A stretch of 41,461 nt of DNA, taken from Eubacterium sp. AF16-48. Its GTDB lineage: Bacteria; Bacillota; Clostridia; Lachnospirales; Lachnospiraceae. This document shows positions 35,457 through 41,461 of this stretch, in pieces. The stretch is taken from NCBI RefSeq assembly GCF_003479405.1, contig NZ_QUHB01000012.1:28470-69930 (forward strand). Reading direction: 5' to 3'. Position numbers and translations under genes: made by a program. The stretch's first letter is position 1. Every line of letters begins with the position of its first letter. Under the pieces are notes generated by a model that was not told the DNA's origin, did not search any database, and saw only the letters and a list, made by a program, of their open reading frames with translations.

Positions 35457-35517
35457 TTAGTAATATGATTTTTAGTACGCAATTTTGTACTAAATGTTAT
35501 TGTGTTATGAAATTTTT

Positions 35518-35545
35518 AAGCCCTGAGTTATACTCAGGGCTTTTC
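35518..35545 (+). terminator. FMN riboswitch terminator
   Basis: AAGCCCTGAGT (35518-35528) pairs with ACTCAGGGCTT (35532-35542), then TTTCT. It lies 78 bp before the ribU start. Confidence 0.88.
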
Positions 35546-35622
35546 TGATATTAGTAGAAATAATCAACTAATGCAGAATTAAAAAGAAGAATTTCCTGAG
35601 AAAAAGAAAGGAGATTATATTT

Positions 35623-36231
35623 ATGAAAGAATTATTCAACACAAAAAATCTTGTATTAATGGCGGTGTTTGCAGCATTAGGAGGAGTTCTTATGTTATGG
35701 GAATTTCCAATACCATTTATAGCACCGGGATTTTATGAAATGGACTTAAGCGAAGTGCCTGTACTTATAGGCTCCTTTATTGCCGGCCCTGTGGCAGGAG
35801 TTATAATGGAAGCGGTCAAAATTATCATTAAGATAATGATTAAAGGCACATCTACGGCATATGTTGGTGATTTCGCAAATTTCTGTATAGGATGCTGTTT
35901 CATAGTACCTGCAAGTATTATTTATAAGAAAATCAAAACAAAGAAGGGCGCATTGATAGGCGTATGTGCAGGAACCGTATTTATGGCAGTAGCCGGCGTA
36001 GTGCTTAACTACTTCATTATGATACCATTTTATGTAAAAGCCTTTGGAACACCTCTTGATGGAATACTTGCCGCAGGGAAAAGCATTAACCCTTTAGTAG
36101 GAAGCAAGCTTTCATTTACAATTGTGTGTGTGGCACCATTTAATATTATAAAAGGTGTAATTGACAGTATAATTACATTTTTGCTGTATAAACGCATAAG
36201 CACTTTTATTAAAAGCATTGGACACAAATAA
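35623..36231 (+). CDS. ribU: Riboflavin ECF transporter S component
   Basis: A 202-aa membrane protein with about six helices, of the RibU type of energy-coupling-factor substrate-binding proteins. It contains the riboflavin-family patterns LWEFPIPFIAPGFYEMDLSE and FIAGPVAGVIMEAVK. It captures riboflavin at the membrane and needs the EcfA/A'/T module, encoded elsewhere. The FMN riboswitch directly upstream is strong independent support for the ligand. AAAGGAG precedes the ATG. There is a 64-nt gap to the tsaE promoter region. It is the second ECF-like S component in this window. Confidence 0.95.
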   Translation: MKELFNTKNLVLMAVFAALGGVLMLWEFPIPFIAPGFYEMDLSEVPVLIGSFIAGPVAGVIMEAVKIIIKIMIKGTSTAYVGDFANFCIGCCFIVPASIIYKKIKTKKGALIGVCAGTVFMAVAGVVLNYFIMIPFYVKAFGTPLDGILAAGKSINPLVGSKLSFTIVCVAPFNIIKGVIDSIITFLLYKRISTFIKSIGHK

Positions 36232-36258
36232 ATATATAATTTGAAAATAATAAGAATA

Positions 36259-36287
36259 TTGTTTATAATCATATTTGGGTTTATAAT
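36259..36287 (+). promoter_or_regulatory. Promoter of the tsaE-tsaB-rimI unit
   Basis: TTGTTT (36259-36264), a 17-nt spacer and TATAAT (36282-36287), about 42 bp before the tsaE ATG. Confidence 0.6.
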
Positions 36288-36328
36288 ATAGCCTTATGAT
36301 TGTAAACAATATTTTTTTAGGAGCAAAT

Positions 36329-36751
36329 ATGATTTATGAGACAATGTCTCCAAAGGAGACTTTTGAATTAGGTAAAAAAATAGGACTCGAAGCAAAAGCT
36401 GGGGAGATAATCTGTCTTGACGGAGACTTAGGTGTAGGAAAGACGGTGTTTACCCAGGGATTTGCCAAGGGACTTGGAATTGACGAGGCTGTAAACAGTC
36501 CCACATTTACCATTATCCAGGAATATGATGAGGGGCGTTTGCCGTTATATCATTTTGACGTATATAGAATTGGTGATCCTGAAGAAATGTATGAAATAGG
36601 TTATGAAGACTATTTTTATGGTCAGGGAGTATGCCTTATAGAATGGGCAAAATTAATAGAGGAATTAATACCTGATGAAGCAAAAATTGTTTTGATTGAA
36701 AAAGACCTTGAAAATGGTCTTGATTATAGAAAAATAACTGTAAGTGATTAG
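36329..36751 (+). CDS. tsaE: tRNA t6A biosynthesis ATPase TsaE
   Basis: A 140-aa P-loop ATPase that drives the TsaB-TsaD complex in making N6-threonylcarbamoyl-adenosine at position 37 of tRNAs reading ANN codons. Walker A is GDLGVGKT (near residue 33). The rest follows the family: SPTFTIIQEY, then LYHFDVYRI, then GVCLIEWAKL. I chose ATG 36329, with AGGAG 5 nt upstream; the open frame to 36296 has no ribosome site. tsaB starts 8 nt after its stop codon. Confidence 0.95.
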   Translation: MIYETMSPKETFELGKKIGLEAKAGEIICLDGDLGVGKTVFTQGFAKGLGIDEAVNSPTFTIIQEYDEGRLPLYHFDVYRIGDPEEMYEIGYEDYFYGQGVCLIEWAKLIEELIPDEAKIVLIEKDLENGLDYRKITVSD

Positions 36752-36759
36752 GAGAAAAA

Positions 36760-37479
36760 ATGAGGATTTTAGCAATAGACAGTTCATCCATGGTGGCTAC
36801 CGTAGCCATAACAACAGATGGAATTTTAAACGCAGAATATACCATTAATCATAAGAAAACTCATTCCCAGACACTGTTACCAATGATTGCGGAAATAGTG
36901 AAAATGATAGAAATAGATATGGATAGTATAGATGCAGTAGCAATTACAGGTGGTCCGGGTTCATATACAGGCTTAAGGATAGGCAGTGCCACTGCAAAAG
37001 GCATAGGGCTTGCCCTTAATAAGCCGATTATAAATGTGCCAACCATGGATGCACTGGCATATAATTTATATTCATCCCAGTATGTAATATGTCCTATAAT
37101 GGATGCAAGAAGGGGTCAGGTATACACAGGAATATATAAGTTTGAGGAAACAGAAATGAAAACCATTAAACCTCAGTGCATTATGATGATAGATGAGTTG
37201 ATAAAAGAACTGGATACAATAAAAGAATCGGTTATGTTTTTAGGGGATGGAGTAGATGTTCATAAGCAACTTATAGATGACATGATGGATACTAAACACT
37301 ATTACGCTCCGGCTTCCATGAACAGACATAAAGCCTCAACGTTAGGCACTATTGCAGAAATATATTACAAAAATGGAAAAACAGAAACAGCTAAGGAGCA
37401 TAAGCCTGAATATCTCCGTCTATCCCAGGCAGAAAGAGAATTAAAGGCAAAAATGAAAGAGGCAAAAAGTGACAATTGA
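36760..37479 (+). CDS. tsaB: tRNA t6A biosynthesis protein TsaB
   Basis: A 239-aa ASKHA-fold protein, the inactive partner that pairs with TsaD in t6A synthesis. The ASKHA phosphate loop is ILAIDSSSMVATVAI at the N-terminus. The family signature is AITGGPGSYTGLRIGSATAKG near residue 62. AGGAG lies upstream. Its stop overlaps the start of rimI by 11 nt, so the two are translationally coupled. The order tsaE-tsaB-rimI with tsaD nearby is the standard arrangement in many Firmicutes. Confidence 0.96.
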   Translation: MRILAIDSSSMVATVAITTDGILNAEYTINHKKTHSQTLLPMIAEIVKMIEIDMDSIDAVAITGGPGSYTGLRIGSATAKGIGLALNKPIINVPTMDALAYNLYSSQYVICPIMDARRGQVYTGIYKFEETEMKTIKPQCIMMIDELIKELDTIKESVMFLGDGVDVHKQLIDDMMDTKHYYAPASMNRHKASTLGTIAEIYYKNGKTETAKEHKPEYLRLSQAERELKAKMKEAKSDN

Positions 37480-37906
37480 ATCAATGACTGTAGATGACAT
37501 TTCTCAGGTGGCAGAAATAGAAAGGCAGATTTTTTCTATTCCCTGGTCAGAAAAGGCATTTAGGAATTCTATGGAGAGTGACAATACCATTTATATTGTG
37601 GCAAAGGAAAATAACAATGTGGCAGGGTACGCAGGTATGTACTTATCCTTTGAAGAAGGTAATATAACTAATGTTGCAGTAAATCCATTAAGCAGGCGAA
37701 AGGGAATTGGAGAGAAGATTGTAAGAGATATCTTAAATAGGGCATACGAAAAAGGTGTCAGGGATGTTTTTCTGGAAGTAAGGGAGACTAACAGTGTTGC
37801 CATTGCATTATATGAAAAGATTGGTTTTAAGGAAGAAGGAATAAGAAAAAACTTTTACGATAAACCTAGGGAAAACGCACTTATAATGTGGAAACATAAT
37901 CTATAA
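37469..37906 (+). CDS. rimI: Ribosomal-protein S18 alanine N-acetyltransferase RimI
   Basis: A 145-aa GNAT acetyltransferase. Motif A for acetyl-CoA is RRKGIGEKIVRDIL (near residue 72). Motif B is VFLEVRETNSVAIALYEKIGF, ending in the usual tyrosine region. The RimI type is supported by the N-terminal IERQIFSIPWSEKAF pattern and by its position between tsaB and tsaD. The preferred start is GTG 37469 with AGAGG upstream, overlapping the end of tsaB; ATG 37484 would also be possible. RimI acetylates the N-terminal alanine of S18 in the known family. Confidence 0.92.
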   Translation: MTIESMTVDDISQVAEIERQIFSIPWSEKAFRNSMESDNTIYIVAKENNNVAGYAGMYLSFEEGNITNVAVNPLSRRKGIGEKIVRDILNRAYEKGVRDVFLEVRETNSVAIALYEKIGFKEEGIRKNFYDKPRENALIMWKHNL

Positions 37907-37985
37907 ACGGAATAACTTTCCACTATGATTTTTATACACAAAATAATAAAATAATTATGAATTTTAAATCATAGGAGAAAAGAAT

Positions 37986-38225
37986 ATGAGAGTGTACAAA
38001 GAAAATCAGTTAGAATCAGTGTTTTGCAATAAATGTGGAAAGAAAATTAAGGTTCAAAATCACGTTATTGTGGAAGGTGCCTTTGAATTAGAGTATAAGT
38101 GGGGATATTTTTCTGATAAAGACGGAAAAAAACATTCCTTTGATTTGTGTGAAAAATGCTATGACGAAATTACAGAAGAGTTCATATATCCTGTTGAAGA
38201 AGAGGGGTATACTGAACTGGTATAA
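37986..38225 (+). CDS. Small protein with two CxxC pairs
   Basis: A 79-aa protein with CNKCGKK (C14, C17) and DLCEKCYDE (C56, C59), a layout that could bind one zinc ion. The middle is a beta-rich stretch (VIVEGAFELEYKWGYFSDKDG) and the tail is acidic. AGGAG precedes the ATG and rnz follows after 17 nt, so it is expressed as a real gene. I recognise no named family. Position among tRNA-maturation genes suggests nucleic-acid or ribosome association, but that is inference. Confidence 0.75.
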   Translation: MRVYKENQLESVFCNKCGKKIKVQNHVIVEGAFELEYKWGYFSDKDGKKHSFDLCEKCYDEITEEFIYPVEEEGYTELV

Positions 38226-38242
38226 AAGGTAAAGGTGAAATA

Positions 38243-39154
38243 ATGTTAGATGTATGTTTGTTAGGTACCGGAGGGATGATGCCATTACCAAGGCGTTATC
38301 TTACTTCGCTTATGTGCCGCTACAACGGAAGTAATATTTTAATAGATTGCGGGGAGGGAACCCAGGTTGCCATAAAACAGAAAGGCTGGAGCTTTAAGCC
38401 TATAGATGTTTTATGCATAACTCATTACCATGCAGATCACATAAGCGGGCTACCGGGACTTTTACTTACTATGGGCAATGCAGAACGAACAGAACCTCTT
38501 CTTATGATTGGGCCAAAAGGGTTGGAAAAGGTGGTTAATTCTCTTAGAATAATAGCACCGGAACTTCCTTTTGATATTGAATTTATAGAATTAACGGAAA
38601 ACCTTCAGACAATACAAATGGAAGAATACAGGATAAAAGCGTTTAAAGTTAATCATAAGGTCACATGTTACGGATATTCCATAGAAATAGACAGAAGTGG
38701 AAAATTTAATCCTGAAAAGGCAAAAAAATTAGGCATTCCCCTTCAAAAGTGGGGAGTGTTGCAAAAAGGTGAAAGTGTAGAAATAAATGGGGGTAAATAT
38801 ACCCCTGATATGGTTATGGGTGAACCTAGAAAAGGCCTTAAAGTTACTTATTCCACAGATACAAGACCGGTTCCTAATATTGTTCAGGCAGCTACTGGAG
38901 CAGATTTGTTTATATGTGAAGGTATGTATGGGGAACCGGATAAGGGAGCAAAAGCAAAAGAGTATAAGCATATGACATTTAAGGAAGCTGCAGAAATTGC
39001 AAGAGAAGCCAATCCAAAAGAAATGTGGCTTACTCATTATAGTCCGTCTTTAGTGAAACCGGCATTGTATATGGATACGGTAACGGAAATATTTGAAAAT
39101 GCAAAACCAGGAAAAGATGGGATGTCTGTTGATTTAATATTTGAAGAAGAGTAG
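38243..39154 (+). CDS. rnz: Ribonuclease Z
   Basis: A 303-aa metallo-beta-lactamase-fold endonuclease that trims the 3' end of tRNA precursors. The metal motif HYHADHISG (HxHxDH) lies near residue 57. Other family features are an N-terminal [13 protein letters not shown] and C-terminal THYSPS. The length matches the short RNase Z/ElaC form. The two tRNA genes in this window do not encode CCA, which is the substrate type RNase Z prefers. AAGGTG precedes the ATG. tsaD follows directly. Confidence 0.95.
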   Translation: MLDVCLLGTGGMMPLPRRYLTSLMCRYNGSNILIDCGEGTQVAIKQKGWSFKPIDVLCITHYHADHISGLPGLLLTMGNAERTEPLLMIGPKGLEKVVNSLRIIAPELPFDIEFIELTENLQTIQMEEYRIKAFKVNHKVTCYGYSIEIDRSGKFNPEKAKKLGIPLQKWGVLQKGESVEINGGKYTPDMVMGEPRKGLKVTYSTDTRPVPNIVQAATGADLFICEGMYGEPDKGAKAKEYKHMTFKEAAEIAREANPKEMWLTHYSPSLVKPALYMDTVTEIFENAKPGKDGMSVDLIFEEE

Positions 39155-39165
39155 AGGTGACAATA

Positions 39166-40185
39166 TTGAAGGATATAAAAATACTTGCAATAGAAAGTTC
39201 GTGCGATGAAACAGCAACTGCTGTGGTTGTAAATGGCAGAGAGGCTTTGTCTAATGTTATATCTTCCCAGATAGATTTGCATACACTATATGGTGGAGTA
39301 GTGCCTGAAATAGCCTCCAGAAAGCACATAGAGAATATCAATTATGTTATAGAAAAAGCTTTAAGGGACTCTAAATGTACATTAGATGATATTGACGCTA
39401 TAGGTGTAACTTACGGCCCCGGACTTGTAGGGGCACTTTTAGTAGGTGTGGCTGAAGCTAAAGCCATTGCTTTTGCTAAAAATATTCCATTAGTGGGAGT
39501 GCATCATATTGAGGGACACATTTGTGCAAATTATGTAGACAATAAAGATTTAAAACCACCATTTGTATGTCTTGTAGTATCAGGAGGACATACTCATCTT
39601 GTGGTAGTTGAGGATTACGGAAAATATAGGATTTTAGGAAAAACAAGAGATGATGCAGCAGGAGAAGCTTTTGATAAGGTAGCAAGAGCCATAGGCTTAG
39701 GATATCCCGGCGGCCCTAAAATTGACAAAGTATCCAAAAATGGAAACCCTCATGCATATGAGTTTCCTAGGGCTAAAATAACAGGAAGTGAGTACGATTT
39801 CAGCTTTAGTGGACTAAAGTCGGCTGTTCTTAATCAGATAAATCTTGCAACAATGAAGAAAGAAACAATCAATCAGGCAGACATTGCTGCATCATTTCAA
39901 AATTCGGTGGTGGACTCATTAGTTACAAGGGCTATGCACGCATTAGAAGAGACAGGAATGAAGAAGTTTGCCATAGCGGGCGGAGTGGCTTCTAACACAG
40001 CAGTCAGAAAAGCCTTTCAGGAAGAATGCAGCAAAAGAAATATTGACTTTTACAGACCATCGCCTGTTTTGTGTACAGATAATGCGGTTATGATTGGCTC
40101 AGCTGCATATTATGAATACATAAACGGAACACGTCACGGATGGGATTTGAATGCAATACCTAATCTTAAACTAGGGGAAAGATAA
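39166..40185 (+). CDS. tsaD: tRNA t6A threonylcarbamoyltransferase TsaD
   Basis: A 339-aa ASKHA enzyme that transfers the threonylcarbamoyl group to A37 of tRNA. It begins [16 protein letters not shown]. The metal site HHIEGH is near residue 106. [10 protein letters not shown] and the C-terminal [13 protein letters not shown] follow. I prefer the TTG start at 39166, with AGAGGTGA ending 5 nt upstream. The alternative GTG at 39157 lies inside that ribosome site and has none of its own. It starts 11 nt after the rnz stop. The TTG codon may keep expression low. Confidence 0.96.
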   Translation: MKDIKILAIESSCDETATAVVVNGREALSNVISSQIDLHTLYGGVVPEIASRKHIENINYVIEKALRDSKCTLDDIDAIGVTYGPGLVGALLVGVAEAKAIAFAKNIPLVGVHHIEGHICANYVDNKDLKPPFVCLVVSGGHTHLVVVEDYGKYRILGKTRDDAAGEAFDKVARAIGLGYPGGPKIDKVSKNGNPHAYEFPRAKITGSEYDFSFSGLKSAVLNQINLATMKKETINQADIAASFQNSVVDSLVTRAMHALEETGMKKFAIAGGVASNTAVRKAFQEECSKRNIDFYRPSPVLCTDNAVMIGSAAYYEYINGTRHGWDLNAIPNLKLGER

Positions 40186-40204
40186 AGTTAGTGGAGGAAT
40201 TATT

Positions 40205-40906
40205 ATGTCTGGTAAGATTTCTGCTATAGTGTTAGCTGCCGGAAATGGACGGAGAATGAACAGCAAAACCAAAAAGCAATATATAATGATAAAGGGAAAA
40301 CCGGTTTTGTGGTATTCCCTTTTTGCATTTGAACAAAGTAAAACAGATGAAGTTATATTAGTAACATCTAAAGATGATATTGAATATTGCCAAAATGAAA
40401 TAGTAGATAAATACAATCTGAAAAAGGTAAAGAAAATCGTAGAGGGAGGAGCCGAAAGATATAATTCCGTGTACAATGGATTAAAAGAGGCGACAGGAGA
40501 TATAGTTTTGATTCATGATGGGGCAAGACCAATGGTTAATCGAAAAATTATTGAAGAATGTATTGCGGGGGCAGAAAGCTATAAAGCCTGTGTTGCAGCA
40601 GTCAGGGTGAAAGATACCATAAAGATAAGTACAAAAGACAATATAATTGACGGTACACCTGACAGAAACACATTATGGAGTATACAAACACCTCAGGCAT
40701 TTTCTACATCGTTAGTAAAGGAAGCATACGAAAAAATGATGCAGGATCAGGAGAAAAACATAACAGATGATGCCATGGTAGTAGAAGAATATTCTAATTT
40801 TAAAGTTAAAATAGTAGAAGGAGATTACAAAAATATAAAAATTACTACTCCGGAAGATATTTATATTGCAGAAATGTTCTTGAAACAGACACAAAATATA
40901 GTATAG
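40205..40906 (+). CDS. ispD: 2-C-methyl-D-erythritol 4-phosphate cytidylyltransferase
   Basis: A 233-aa nucleotidyltransferase of the non-mevalonate isoprenoid pathway, joining CTP and MEP. The N-terminal signature AIVLAAGNGRRMNSKTKKQY binds CTP. VEGGAERYNSVYNGL and VLIHDGARPMV follow, and TPQAFSTSLVKEAY and DDAMVVEEY lie in the C-terminal half. Length is normal. GGAGG precedes the ATG, 19 nt after tsaD, so it is probably the last gene of that transcript. Other isoprenoid genes are not in the window. Confidence 0.95.
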   Translation: MSGKISAIVLAAGNGRRMNSKTKKQYIMIKGKPVLWYSLFAFEQSKTDEVILVTSKDDIEYCQNEIVDKYNLKKVKKIVEGGAERYNSVYNGLKEATGDIVLIHDGARPMVNRKIIEECIAGAESYKACVAAVRVKDTIKISTKDNIIDGTPDRNTLWSIQTPQAFSTSLVKEAYEKMMQDQEKNITDDAMVVEEYSNFKVKIVEGDYKNIKITTPEDIYIAEMFLKQTQNIV

Positions 40907-40994
40907 AAGCTATTAGAAAAGCTTATATGTTGTTCTAACTAATTAAGGAGCAAAAAATAGGCAGAAAAAAATTGAAAAAAGTTTAAAATTGGTG

Positions 40995-41026
40995 TTGACA
41001 CTTTGAGAAAATAGTGTTAGTATAAT
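40995..41026 (+). promoter_or_regulatory. Putative promoter of the tRNA-Ser genes
   Basis: TTGACA (40995-41000). A TATAAT at 41021-41026 is 20 nt away, longer than ideal, while TAGTAT at 41018 gives 17 nt. Either could serve as the -10. Confidence 0.55.
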
Positions 41027-41053
41027 CAAGCACGTCACGAGAGCGTGCAACAC

Positions 41054-41138
41054 GGAGAGGTGTCCGAGTGGTTTATGGTGCCGGTCTTGAAAACCGGTGT
41101 GGGTAGTACCACCGTGGGTTCGAATCCCACCTTCTCCG
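41054..41138 (+). tRNA. tRNA-Ser (anticodon TGA)
   Basis: Acceptor GGAGAGG pairs with CTTCTCC. The anticodon stem CCGGT/ACCGG encloses loop CTTGAAA with TGA at 41088-41090. A long variable arm and the T-arm GTGGGTTCGAATCCCAC are class II features typical of tRNA-Ser. CCA is not encoded. Confidence 0.96.
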
Positions 41139-41184
41139 CTACAGAGAAATCTGTAACAACACGTAAGATAAAAGTCAACTGCTT

Positions 41185-41273
41185 GGAGAAGTACCCAAGT
41201 GGCTGAAGGGGCTCCCCTGGAAAGGGAGTAGGTCGTTAATAGCGGCGCGAGGGTTCAAATCCCTCCTTCTCCG
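41185..41273 (+). tRNA. tRNA-Ser (anticodon GGA)
   Basis: Acceptor GGAGAAG pairs with CTTCTCC. The anticodon stem CTCCC/GGGAG encloses loop CTGGAAA with GGA at 41219-41221. A long variable arm and GAGGGTTCAAATCCCTC follow. CCA is not encoded. It lies 46 nt after the first tRNA-Ser. Confidence 0.96.
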
Positions 41274-41322
41274 TTTGAGAAACTTCTCAAAAAAGCTTTT
41301 TTAAAAAAATTTAAAAAAGTTG

Positions 41323-41351
41323 TTGACAAACATCAAAACGTATGATATGAT
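41323..41351 (+). promoter_or_regulatory. rRNA-type promoter P1
   Basis: TTGACA (41323-41328), a 17-nt spacer and TATGAT (41346-41351), followed by GCTGTCGC at 41358-41365. It repeats exactly 95 bp downstream. Confidence 0.75.
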
Positions 41352-41417
41352 ATGCAAGCTGTCGCAAGAAAACGACAACGGTCAACAAAAAACTTTTAAA
41401 AATAAAAGAAAAAGTTG

Positions 41418-41446
41418 TTGACAAAGCCAAATAACTATGATATAGT
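41418..41446 (+). promoter_or_regulatory. rRNA-type promoter P2
   Basis: TTGACA (41418-41423), a 17-nt spacer and TATAGT (41441-41446), followed by GCTGTCGC at 41453-41460. The window ends here; 16S rRNA is expected further right but is not seen. Confidence 0.75.
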
Positions 41447-41461
41447 AATATGGCTGTCGCG

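Noticed and set aside
41274..41310. Strong terminator after the second tRNA-Ser
   Set aside because: TTGAGA/TCTCAA and AAAAAAGCTTTTTT can form short AT-rich stems, but neither is stable enough to call with confidence.

Overview
The window looks like chromosomal DNA of a low-GC, strictly anaerobic Gram-positive bacterium, most likely a member of the Lachnospiraceae (Clostridia). The reasons are the AT-rich sequence, strong AGGAGG-type ribosome sites, T-box and FMN riboswitches, a group-B-type [FeFe] hydrogenase, an anaerobic ribonucleotide reductase, long-form HPF, and t6A genes clustered with RNase Z. I see no insertion sequence, integrase, prophage gene or CRISPR array. Most genes are housekeeping; the accessory flavour is concentrated around 18-24 kb.

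Layout. 0-2 kb: an iron-type alcohol/glycerol dehydrogenase and a Cof-type HAD phosphatase. 2-5.2 kb: a tryptophan-specific T-box (specifier TGG) controlling a three-gene ABC importer (trpXYZ type), followed by an anti-sigma-like membrane protein. 6.5-8.7 kb: an HD-domain protein on the minus strand and pyruvate kinase. 8.7-11.7 kb: a structured leader with a 28-codon micro-ORF, the magnesium transporter mgtE, and an internally duplicated CmpB/DUF1113-type membrane protein. 11.7-13.8 kb, minus strand: a monomeric [FeFe] hydrogenase overlapping an ECF-type substrate-binding membrane protein. 14-18.6 kb: a MATE exporter, nrdD and a small alarmone synthetase. 18.6-24.6 kb: a cupin, then a two-gene operon of large right-handed beta-helix proteins (one apparently cytoplasmic and fused to an SMP-30-like propeller, one a surface lipoprotein), then an SDR reductase on the minus strand. 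24.7-31.3 kb: an SH3b-NlpC/P60 cell-wall hydrolase, an AT-rich gap with an array of short palindromes, hpf, secA, and prfB without its usual frameshift. 31.3-35.3 kb: a homoserine/threonine block (hom, a phosphoglycerate-mutase-like homoserine kinase candidate, aspartate kinase). 35.3-36.2 kb: an FMN riboswitch and ribU. 36.3-40.9 kb: tsaE-tsaB-rimI, a small double-CxxC protein, rnz, tsaD and ispD. 41-41.46 kb: two tRNA-Ser genes, then two promoters repeated exactly 95 bp apart that probably drive an rRNA operon starting just beyond the right edge.

Several regions work as units. The T-box senses uncharged tRNA-Trp and turns on tryptophan uptake. The FMN riboswitch controls riboflavin uptake. 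hom, the kinase candidate and aspartate kinase supply two ends and the middle of the route from aspartate to phosphohomoserine. TsaE, TsaB and TsaD are three of the four core proteins for tRNA t6A modification and sit beside a tRNA 3'-processing enzyme and tRNA genes. The least understood parts are the beta-helix operon with its candidate operator, the mgtE leader with its micro-ORF, the palindrome array upstream of hpf, and the orphan anti-sigma-like protein.
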